DNA from: Methanotrichaceae archaeon
GTDB taxonomy: Archaea > Halobacteriota > Methanosarcinia > Methanotrichales > Methanotrichaceae
DNA length: 6,657 nt
Direction of reading: 5' to 3'
NCBI GenBank assembly: GCA_013329455.1
Contig: DUKF01000027.1
Location: 1-6,657, forward strand
The translations under genes and the position numbers were made by a program. This document shows positions 1 to 5,374 of the stretch, piece after piece (the first letter of the stretch is position 1; the number at the start of each line of letters is the position of its first letter). The notes under the pieces are model-generated. The model was not told the origin of the DNA. It saw nothing but the letters and a program-made list of their open reading frames with translations, and did no database searches.

Positions 1-756
1 GAAAAGCTGGGAGCCGCCTCGAGCTATGGGGAGATGGCGTCCGACGAAGCGCTGCGAAAAAGGTACATCAAGATCGATCCGGGGAAAAGCGAGATTAGGT
101 TCCTCCAGGTCATCGACGGGAACGCGATCCTCGCCGAGAAGAGCCACCAGCTCTGGTTCACGCCCCAGGGGCTCGAGCCCCACCTCGTCAGGGTCGCAGC
201 CCCCTCTGGCCTATACGAGATCAGGCTGAGGGTGGAAAACTCCATGGACGCCCTCCAAGTGACCGGCCTGTACTTCAACGTCTCGGAGCCACAGGTGCGG
301 TCGGCCTCGGTTGGATCGACCACGGTCCAGGTCGAAGAGAGCTTCAGCCTGCCACTGGTGATCCCGGCATCCGAGAATGAGACTCGAATGACGCTGACCT
401 TTGATCCCGATTTATTGACCTTCGAGAGGATCGAGGATGAGAGCGAGTGCGATGTCGAGCCAGATCTCTCGAAAGAGGGCGAAATCAACCTCGTCATCCC
501 CGGAGGCTGTTCTGCCGTCAACCTGACCTTCCAGGCTGGTGGGAGAGAGGAGATCACCGAGGTGAGGATCGCAAAGCTCGAGGGGATTGAGGTCGACGAA
601 GTGAGGAACGGATCTGTCAACGTCACCCACCTGCAACAGCCGGAGGGTCTCTCCGAGCCCCAGAAGAAAGCAGGTCGTATCCCCGCACCAGGGGCGGTCG
701 TCGCCCTCGTGACGTTGGGACTCGCCACGGTCCTGATCGGGCGGCGCAGGCGCTAG
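1..756 (+). CDS. C-terminal part of a surface protein with a cohesin-like domain and membrane tail (5' partial)
   Basis: The reading frame is open from the first base, so the start lies upstream; the ATG at 34 is probably internal. 251 residues are visible. Residues about 97-209 look like a cohesin-type beta-sandwich: a beta-rich opening, the LTFDPDLLTFERI motif near 132-144, a later strand ending NLTF, and a closing NGSVNV. The preceding ~95 residues are also beta-rich but I do not recognise them. The tail has a Pro/Gly break (PAPGA, 228-232), a ~16-residue hydrophobic helix and a final RRRR, the layout of archaeosortase-type or simple C-terminal anchors. Five N-x-S/T sequons (NVS, NET, NLT, NGS, NVT) fit an extracellular glycoprotein. 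Function is not known; a structural or adhesive role at the cell envelope is inferred. The cohesin assignment is by motif only. Confidence 0.75.
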   Translation, partial: EKLGAASSYGEMASDEALRKRYIKIDPGKSEIRFLQVIDGNAILAEKSHQLWFTPQGLEPHLVRVAAPSGLYEIRLRVENSMDALQVTGLYFNVSEPQVRSASVGSTTVQVEESFSLPLVIPASENETRMTLTFDPDLLTFERIEDESECDVEPDLSKEGEINLVIPGGCSAVNLTFQAGGREEITEVRIAKLEGIEVDEVRNGSVNVTHLQQPEGLSEPQKKAGRIPAPGAVVALVTLGLATVLIGRRRR

Positions 757-784
757 CTTCCCACTCCCACAACCACGTCCCAGA

Positions 785-796
785 TTTTTCAATTTT
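785..796 (+). terminator. Oligo-T tract after the surface protein gene
   Basis: Two T runs (TTTTT and TTTT) lie about 30 bases after the stop codon. Archaeal RNA polymerase can terminate on oligo-T without a hairpin. No convincing stem precedes it, so this is a weak call. Confidence 0.3.
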
Positions 797-853
797 CCCT
801 CGCCGCCCGCAAGATAGGGCATCGTCCTTTCTTCAGCCACTTTCGAAGTAGTG

Positions 854-888
854 GATAAAAGTTATAGGATAAATTTATTTACATAAAT
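854..888 (+). promoter_or_regulatory. AT-rich archaeal promoter with inverted repeat
   Basis: An AT-rich block in otherwise GC-rich DNA lies just before the lipoprotein gene. TATA-like candidates are the stretch around TTATAGG (862-868) and AATTTATTTA (872-881). The second would place the transcription start at or next to the ATG at 904, giving an almost leaderless message; the first would leave a leader of about 15-20 bases. ATTTAT-TTAC-ATAAAT (873-888) is a perfect 6-bp inverted repeat that could be an operator overlapping the TATA box, or chance in AT-rich sequence. Only a weak AAAGG precedes the ATG. Confidence 0.5.
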
Positions 889-903
889 CGCATTTAAAGG
901 TTC

Positions 904-2031
904 ATGAAACCCATCTCACTTGTTTTGGCGGCGCTGATCCTGCTGAGCCTTGGAGCTTGCTCCTCCATGGCCCAGTACTATGATGGATACGGCGAAGAAT
1001 ATGAGGAAGGCTACACCTGCTGGGTGTGTCCCCTATGTGGTTTCGTCGTCCAGCTTGACGTGCCGGTGGATGAAAGCGCCATCGAGTACCAAACGACCCT
1101 AGGCGAGGTCGTGGACCTCGATCCCTACGACTCGGACTATTATTGCCCCTACTGTGGCGTCTTCGGGGCGTTCTTCGTCCTGGTTCCATGCTCTGAGTAT
1201 TACGAGGTTGAAGAAGATTATGAGGATTACGAAGACGTAGAGTACGAGGGCGAAGAGTGTGAGGAAGGCGAAGAATACGAAGAGACGGAATATGTAGAAA
1301 CGGGTGACGAGTGCGAGGAAGATGCCGAAGAGATCGGCGAAAACGAAACCGAAGTGACTGCCGAGCCCGTGATCGGCGACGACGAGACCCCGGACTTCAC
1401 CGAACCTGCCATCTCGGACCTCGATCAAAACCTGACCGATGGTGCCAACATCTCCGAAGAGATCTCCGGGCCTGAGGCCACTGAAATTCCTCCCGAAGAG
1501 GCCGGCAAGATCCTGATCGTCCTCTCATCAACGGACTTCAACGACATCGAGTACAACACCTCAAAGGCCCGCTTCCTTGACGAGGGGTTTGAGGTCCATG
1601 TGGCGTCCAAAGGAACAGACGAGGCCGTTGGCATGGACGGAAGCTCAGTCGCCATCGACCTCGAAGTCGCTGACGCAGAGGTCTCCGACTACGAAGCCGT
1701 CGTCTTCATCGGAGGGCCCGGCGTGGACGATCTTGTGCTCTACGAAGACCCCGACTACCTGAATCTGGCAAGCTCCATCCGAGATCAGGACGTGATCGTC
1801 GGCGCCATCTGCGTCGCTCCGAAGATCCTGGCGAACGCCTGGCTCCTCGGCGGCAGGAAGGCGACGGTCTTCCCCGACTCGGATTCGATCGCCTACATAA
1901 AGTCGAAGGGCGCGACCTACTCCGACGAGCAGGTGGTCAGGGACGGAAATATCATCACAGCCTGCGGTCCAGAGGCCTCAGAGCCTTTTGCGGAGGCTGT
2001 GGTGGCCGCGGTGAAAGAGAATCAGGCCTGA
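904..2031 (+). CDS. Lipoprotein with zinc-ribbon-like head, acidic Glu/Tyr linker and DJ-1/PfpI domain
   Basis: 375 residues. Residues 1-19 form a signal peptide ending in a lipobox, LGAC, with Cys19 the expected lipidated residue; SMAQ just after is a weaker alternative cleavage site. Residues 39-96 hold C39, a CPLCG knuckle (42-46) and a CPYCG knuckle (81-85), then a Pro-Cys-Ser-x-Tyr stretch; this resembles a zinc ribbon of rubredoxin or CpXC type. Residues ~98-150 are almost all Glu, Tyr and Asp, with C119 and C137; an acidic linker carrying N-x-S/T sequons runs on to ~198. Residues 200-375 are a full DJ-1/PfpI domain: Glu216 in DIE, GGPG at 270-273, nucleophile elbow with Cys303 in AICVAP, and the end VVRDGNIITACGP. 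Val rather than His follows the cysteine, so it is closer to the DJ-1 type than to PfpI protease with its Cys-His pair. Family activities include protease, chaperone, glyoxalase/deglycase and redox sensing; which applies here cannot be told. Location outside the membrane is inferred from the lipobox. Confidence 0.85.
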   Translation: MKPISLVLAALILLSLGACSSMAQYYDGYGEEYEEGYTCWVCPLCGFVVQLDVPVDESAIEYQTTLGEVVDLDPYDSDYYCPYCGVFGAFFVLVPCSEYYEVEEDYEDYEDVEYEGEECEEGEEYEETEYVETGDECEEDAEEIGENETEVTAEPVIGDDETPDFTEPAISDLDQNLTDGANISEEISGPEATEIPPEEAGKILIVLSSTDFNDIEYNTSKARFLDEGFEVHVASKGTDEAVGMDGSSVAIDLEVADAEVSDYEAVVFIGGPGVDDLVLYEDPDYLNLASSIRDQDVIVGAICVAPKILANAWLLGGRKATVFPDSDSIAYIKSKGATYSDEQVVRDGNIITACGPEASEPFAEAVVAAVKENQA

Positions 2032-2069
2032 TCTCTGACCACTCATCTGATGCCGTGCGACCGGGGGGC

Positions 2070-2094
2070 ATCGGGCGCCACCCGATCTTTTTTT
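2070..2094 (+). terminator. Hairpin plus T7 terminator of the DJ-1/PfpI lipoprotein gene
   Basis: A perfect 6-bp stem ATCGGG/CCCGAT with a 5-base loop is followed after one C by seven T residues, 39 bases past the stop codon. A competing stem, GATGCC (2049-2054) with GGCATC (2067-2072), overlaps its left arm. Confidence 0.65.
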
Positions 2095-2118
2095 GATTTG
2101 CATCCCAATTACCAGGAG

Positions 2119-2718
2119 AGATTATGTGAGGCCACCACAATGCACTTTCTGCACCGTATATCCCTTCTCGCCATCGCCGACCTCACAGCGCGAGCCGAAG
2201 GGCACGTACTCCAAGACCGCCCAGCCCTGGGCCACAAGCTTCGTCTTCGTCACATCAGAAAACCCCATCAAAAGCCGAACTCCAGAAGGCCTTTCGCCTT
2301 CGGCACGCTCTGCAGGGCCCACGCTACGATCACCGGGTCGTGAGCTGCAATAGTGAAGGGCCCGCCTCCATCGAGCGCCATCTTCACCAGGCCCTTCAAC
2401 CGCTCTTAAATTACTCGAACTCCTCGACGTCGCCGGGGTATGCGCCCTTCAACAGCCGGGGCCAGATCCCCCTCTGGAAGAGCGCCATCAGGTCCTCAGG
2501 CGTGCGATTGAAGTTTGGGGCCACCGCTGGGGTGAGAGGCAATTCGACTGCGCAATCCAGGGCGGCCTTCACGGTGAAATCGACCAGATGCCTGCTCTCC
2601 ATGTCAATCTCGAATCCCGCGCCGCAACTTCTGACTTGCCTGGACAGAGTCCGAAGGTTCTCCTGGCGCTCGCCGTCAAAGTTTGCCCCTGCCTGGCAGC
2701 CAGCCGGTCGACATAGTT
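2119..2718 (-). pseudogene. Decayed proline dehydrogenase (5' truncated, several frameshifts)
   Basis: Read right to left, three frames join into one proline dehydrogenase (FAD TIM barrel). Frame one, from about 2718 to a TAA at 2413-2411, has IDMESRHLVDFT, NRTPEDL and RLLKGAYPGDVEEF, matching the family's DMEDS, YRTEKDL and RLVKGAY segments. Frame two, from 2405 to a TGA at 2270-2268, reads ERLKGLVKMALDGGGPF and FTIAAHDP (family ATHDP), then GLLEF. Frame three, from about 2277 to 2191, reads RLLMGFSD and VLEYVPFGSR (family EFQFLYG and AYVPYG). Lesions: a GAA-to-TAA-like nonsense codon with a one-base loss at ~2413-2405, and a one-base loss at ~2277. Past VPFGSR the original frame runs on to 2122 without clear similarity, while a shifted frame gives an Arg-rich end, so a further frameshift near 2190 is possible. 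The N-terminal ~115 residues of a typical ~300-residue enzyme are missing. An intact enzyme would oxidise proline to pyrroline-5-carboxylate. Confidence 0.8.
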
Positions 2719-2741
2719 TGTTATACTGAATTTTATGACCA

Positions 2742-2751
2742 CATTTATAAG
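2742..2751 (-). promoter_or_regulatory. TATA-box-like site upstream of the proline dehydrogenase remnant
   Basis: On the minus strand this reads CTTATAAATG, close to an archaeal TATA box, inside a ~50-base AT-rich block (2716-2765). A start about 25 bases downstream would fall near 2720, at the left edge of recognisable proline dehydrogenase sequence. It may be an old promoter, or sequence brought in by the event that removed the gene's 5' end. Confidence 0.3.
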
Positions 2752-2844
2752 ACAATATTTCAAAAAGAAGGGTTTTTATGTAGCGGGTTCATCAGACTTG
2801 ATGAGTTAGCTGCAAATGAGAACGGCGCAACCTGCGATCTGGCA

Positions 2845-2862
2845 TGGTGGTGGTGGTGGTGG
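2845..2862. repeat. (TGG)6 trinucleotide tract
   Basis: Six perfect TGG units, then G and one more TGG. It is the only microsatellite of this kind noticed in the window. G-rich runs of this type can change length by slippage; no function is evident. Confidence 0.85.
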
Positions 2863-3023
2863 GTGGCTTCGAAAAATTGAGGATGGCGGATTTGCTCCGG
2901 GGACGAAGAAGGCCGCGAATTTCGAGCAGCCATGCCTGAAACAAGGAATTTAATGTCAGGATTGCGATCAGCTCATTCTGGACTGTATGACCTATTACCG
3001 CGGTATCGATGGGGTTGTAGTAG

Positions 3024-4142
3024 ATGATGGATCAGATCAAGTGGTTAGGGCGAGACCTCTTGAGAGTGGTTGTGGTTGGAGGTGGGATAGGTGGAGCGGA
3101 GCTTCTGAGAAACGCCGCCACCAGAGGAGGGCTGGACCTGGTGCTCGTCGAGCCCAAAGATAGGATCGATTGTCAGGCCCTCTACCCCGACTACCTGGGC
3201 GGAAGGATCGGGATAGAGGAGATGACCGTGCCCCTGGACCCCTTCTGCAAAAAGATGGACGTGGTTCACGTAAAAGAGAGGGCCTTGAAGGTCGACTTTG
3301 ATGATAAAAGAGTAATTTGCGAAAAGAACTATCTCGATTACGACATCCTGGTTTTGGCCCCGGGAGCGGTCCAAAACTATTTCGAGATTGATGGCGCGGA
3401 GAAGGCCTTCTCCATCAACACCCTGAAAGAGACGGTGAGGGCGCGGCAGTTCGTCGAGAAGAATCGCCCCAAAAAGATCGCCATAATTGGGTCGGGACCT
3501 ACCGGCATAGAGACCGCTTGCTTTTTGGCAGAACATACGCACTGCAAGATATACGTCATCGAGATGATGGACCGGCCTTTGCCCACCCTCTCCAAAAACG
3601 CCTCCACCCTGATGGATAAGATCCTGAAGGGAAAGGGTGTGGAGGTCTTAACCCGCAAACAGGTCGAGTCGATCGGAGAAGCTGGGGTAACCTTCGCCGA
3701 CGGAAGCTCCCTCGACTGCGACATGACGACCTGGACCGCAGGGATTAAGCCCGCACCCTTAATCGAGAATCTGGACCTGCCCAAAAGGAGCGGCTGGCTT
3801 TCTTGCGACCAGTATCTCAGAGTTCAGGGAAGAGAGGACGTCTTCGCCATCGGGGACTGCGCCTGGATCGAGATCGGCGGGAAGCTCGCCACCAAGACCG
3901 GGATGGAGGCTGAGATCCAGGCGAAACACACCGCCAGAAACCTGGCAAGGATTGCGAAAGGCACGAATCTGAAACCGTACTCGATAAGGGCGAGCACCGA
4001 CAGCCCCGTGGCCCTGATCTCAACGGGATGCAGCTGCGCCGTCGGGATTTACGGAGATCTCTGCGTCCCCATCCCCAAGAGGATCATCTACACCTTCAAG
4101 AGCTGGATCGACAAGTCCTTCGTAAAGCGGTTCAAAGTGTGA
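3024..4142 (+). CDS. NDH-2-like FAD-dependent NAD(P)H oxidoreductase
   Basis: 372 residues. An N-terminal FAD-binding Rossmann fold shows VVVVGGGIGG (15-24) and ends its second strand in Glu43. A second nucleotide fold, IIGSGPTGIE (154-163), ends in Glu180, an acidic residue that usually favours NADH over NADPH. AIGD at 275-278 is the second FAD contact, followed by the TKTGMEAEIQAKHTARNL helix typical of type II NADH dehydrogenases. There is no CxxxxC redox pair, so it is not a disulfide reductase. Sulfide:quinone reductase is an alternative because cysteines occur at 166, 174, 336, 338 and 347, but the intact GSGPTG loop argues for a pyridine-nucleotide enzyme. No transmembrane helix is seen; the C-terminal KRIIYTFKSWIDK segment could sit on the membrane surface. 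In a methanogen the acceptor would presumably be methanophenazine or an unknown carrier (inference). The ATG at 3024 is used, but a TTG at 3060 (L-R-VVVVGGG) would match the usual family start. It stands alone, convergent with the ribosomal cluster. Confidence 0.8.
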   Translation: MMDQIKWLGRDLLRVVVVGGGIGGAELLRNAATRGGLDLVLVEPKDRIDCQALYPDYLGGRIGIEEMTVPLDPFCKKMDVVHVKERALKVDFDDKRVICEKNYLDYDILVLAPGAVQNYFEIDGAEKAFSINTLKETVRARQFVEKNRPKKIAIIGSGPTGIETACFLAEHTHCKIYVIEMMDRPLPTLSKNASTLMDKILKGKGVEVLTRKQVESIGEAGVTFADGSSLDCDMTTWTAGIKPAPLIENLDLPKRSGWLSCDQYLRVQGREDVFAIGDCAWIEIGGKLATKTGMEAEIQAKHTARNLARIAKGTNLKPYSIRASTDSPVALISTGCSCAVGIYGDLCVPIPKRIIYTFKSWIDKSFVKRFKV

Positions 4143-4154
4143 AAATTTGTGGAA

Positions 4155-4195
4155 GGGCGGCGCTGTAGGGACCCGATCGATCAGTACAGCTGCCC
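4155..4195. terminator. Imperfect hairpin between convergent genes
   Basis: GCTGTA (4162-4167) pairs with TACAGC (4185-4190); after a small internal loop GGGC (4155-4158) pairs with GCCC (4192-4195). It begins 12 bases after the oxidoreductase stop codon. The following T run on the plus strand is only ACTTT; on the minus strand the exit reads ATTTTC. It may be a bidirectional terminator structure. Confidence 0.4.
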
Positions 4196-4241
4196 ACTTT
4201 CGTCGCAATGGACGGCCCCTGTGCCGTGAAAGTTTTGATTG

Positions 4242-4295
4242 AAAAATAAAATTCAAGAGGTGCCGAGCGTTCACGAGAACTTGAAGTTCATCGTG
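4242..4295 (-). terminator. Stop-codon hairpin and T-rich tract ending the ribosomal cluster
   Basis: CACGA-GAACT pairs with AGTTC-A-TCGTG (4272-4295), a 10-bp stem with one bulged base and a 3-base loop. It spans the rps7 stop codon at 4288-4290. About 20 bases further along the minus strand comes a T-rich tract reading TTTTATTTTT (4251-4242). Together they look like the end of the minus-strand transcription unit, though the distance from stem to T tract is longer than in a classical intrinsic terminator. Confidence 0.5.
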
Positions 4296-4851
4296 CAGCC
4301 TTGGCAACCCTTTCTACGCTGTCTCTCCTGTTCATGGCGAAGCTTCGAACGTCTCCTTTCGAGGCGGCGATGATCTCGTCGGCAAGAGTGCTTGCCGCTG
4401 AGCGCTTGCTCTTGAAAGCCGACTTCTGGGCTCCGGTGGTGATGAACATCAGGGCCATGTCCACCCTCCTCTGGGGAGCGGTGTCCACAGCTTTGGGCAC
4501 GGTTATGCCACCGTATTTGAGACGAACGACCTCCTCGCGGGGACCGGTGTTGGATATCGCCCTCGCAAAGACCGTGAGGGGGTTCTCTTTCGTCCTCTGG
4601 TTGATTATGTCGAAGGCCTCTTCAACGATCTTGTAGGTCTTCATCTTCTTGCCGGTGTTGATCTCCGTTAGCATCATCTTGTTGATGAGCCGCTCAACGA
4701 TGTGCTGTTCCGACTTCTTGAACTGCTGTCTCGCGTGCCTGCCGCCTGTGTGCATCACAACCATCGGACGGAGGTTAAAATAGCGCTTTATGCTGAGATC
4801 CGCTATCTCGATCTCTTCAGGATCCCATTTGTTGAAGATCTTTATGCTCAC
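4288..4851 (-). CDS. rps7: Small-subunit ribosomal protein uS7
   Basis: 187 residues, normal for archaeal S7. It binds the 3' major domain of 16S rRNA, nucleates assembly of the small-subunit head and touches the E site. The family block [12 protein letters not shown] (34-45) is followed by [14 protein letters not shown]; the middle has the [18 protein letters not shown] segment, and the C-terminus ends in [13 protein letters not shown], the usual archaeal ending. The start codon is GTG at 4851-4849, set by GGTGAT three bases upstream. It follows the rps12 stop by four bases and ends the cluster in this window; no gene for elongation factor EF-2 follows. Confidence 0.97.
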   Translation of the reverse strand: MSIKIFNKWDPEEIEIADLSIKRYFNLRPMVVMHTGGRHARQQFKKSEQHIVERLINKMMLTEINTGKKMKTYKIVEEAFDIINQRTKENPLTVFARAISNTGPREEVVRLKYGGITVPKAVDTAPQRRVDMALMFITTGAQKSAFKSKRSAASTLADEIIAASKGDVRSFAMNRRDSVERVAKAAR

Positions 4852-4854
4852 AGT

Positions 4855-4860
4855 ATCACC
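4855..4860 (-). promoter_or_regulatory. Ribosome binding site of rps7 overlapping the rps12 stop
   Basis: GGTGAT complements the archaeal 16S 3' end (ATCACC). The TGA stop of rps12 is contained in it, so termination and re-initiation on the GTG start are likely coupled. Confidence 0.8.
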
Positions 4861-5284
4861 TTATGGGTTTCTCCTTCCGGCCGATGACCATCTCTCTCAA
4901 AGAGACGTTGTTCACGCCGATCACTTGGAACCTGACGCCAGGTATATCGCCCTTGGCTCCGCCCATCATGCCGCCGATCCTTTCGACTACCACTTCGTCG
5001 TGCTCATCTATGAACCCGATGGCTCCGTCCCCTGGACAGAAGGCGGTAACCTGTCTCCCGTTCTTGATAAGCTGTATCCGGACGCATTTGCGGATGGCTG
5101 AGTTTGGCTGTTTCGCCTCGACGCCGACCTTCTCCAGAACTATGCCTCTGGCCCGCGGCGCGCCACCCAGGGGGTCCGCTTTCACGTTCAGATTCAGTGC
5201 TCTCCGGCTGTAGTTCATATCTCTCCACCGGAAGCTTTTGCGGTCACTCTCCAGTTTTCTGGCCGCGTACATTCCCTTTCCCAT
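4856..5284 (-). CDS. rps12: Small-subunit ribosomal protein uS12
   Basis: 142 residues, the usual archaeal/eukaryotic length. S12 lies at the decoding centre and monitors codon-anticodon pairing. The signature [10 protein letters not shown] is at 58-67, followed by [11 protein letters not shown] and the conserved loop CPGDG (83-87). The N-terminal [16 protein letters not shown] is characteristic of the archaeal form. The start ATG has AGGTGA four bases upstream (5294-5289). An 87-base gap separates it from nusA, the only real gap in this cluster. The gene is complete with no odd residues. Confidence 0.98.
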   Translation of the reverse strand: MGKGMYAARKLESDRKSFRWRDMNYSRRALNLNVKADPLGGAPRARGIVLEKVGVEAKQPNSAIRKCVRIQLIKNGRQVTAFCPGDGAIGFIDEHDEVVVERIGGMMGGAKGDIPGVRFQVIGVNNVSLREMVIGRKEKPIR

Positions 5285-5288
5285 TATT

Positions 5289-5294
5289 TCACCT
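5289..5294 (-). promoter_or_regulatory. Ribosome binding site of rps12
   Basis: AGGTGA lies four bases before the ATG at 5284 and confirms that start. Confidence 0.75.
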
Positions 5295-5364
5295 AGTTGA
5301 ATGCTATGTCAATCGCCAACGGTTGGCCCATCAACCTCAAAGCCGCTTGGAGTTCGGGCGCCGG

Positions 5365-5374
5365 TTTATTTTTA
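5365..5374 (-). promoter_or_regulatory. Possible internal promoter before rps12
   Basis: On the minus strand the end of nusA reads TAAAAATAAA, TATA-like and overlapping the nusA stop codon. A start ~25 bases downstream would leave a leader of about 50-60 bases in the 87-base gap before rps12. AT content alone supports it. Confidence 0.25.

Larger units (their letters stand above)
2719..3023. other. Spacer without a recognisable gene
   Basis: I see no convincing gene in this 305-base stretch. It starts with an AT-rich block, has an inverted repeat TCATCA-GACT-TGATGA at 2789-2804, a (TGG)6 tract and mixed sequence up to the oxidoreductase gene. The plus-strand frame through 2683-2880 encodes six tryptophans in a row and has no family resemblance. 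A promoter for the next gene should lie here; GAATTTAATG (2946-2955) is the only weak TATA-like candidate. Confidence 0.5.

Noticed and set aside
24..728. Long minus-strand open frame opposite the surface protein
   Set aside because: It is the antisense shadow of the plus-strand gene, Ser-rich and without family resemblance; the plus frame has a coherent domain and anchor.
1227..1412. Ser-rich minus-strand frame opposite the acidic linker
   Set aside because: It is the complement of Glu/Tyr codons and has no start signal or resemblance.
2050..2353. Two overlapping plus-strand frames after the lipoprotein gene
   Set aside because: They are antisense to the proline dehydrogenase remnant, whose motifs read clearly on the minus strand.
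2411..2755. Minus-strand frame as an intact 114-residue gene
   Set aside because: It ends in mid-domain at a nonsense codon and continues in other frames; the first dozen residues come from AT-rich spacer.
2683..2880. Plus-strand frame with six consecutive Trp
   Set aside because: The Trp run comes from the TGG repeat and no other part looks like protein.
757..3023. CRISPR array, tRNA or insertion-sequence ends in the accessory spacers
   Set aside because: No repeated units with spacers, no cloverleaf and no paired terminal inverted repeats with duplications were seen by eye.
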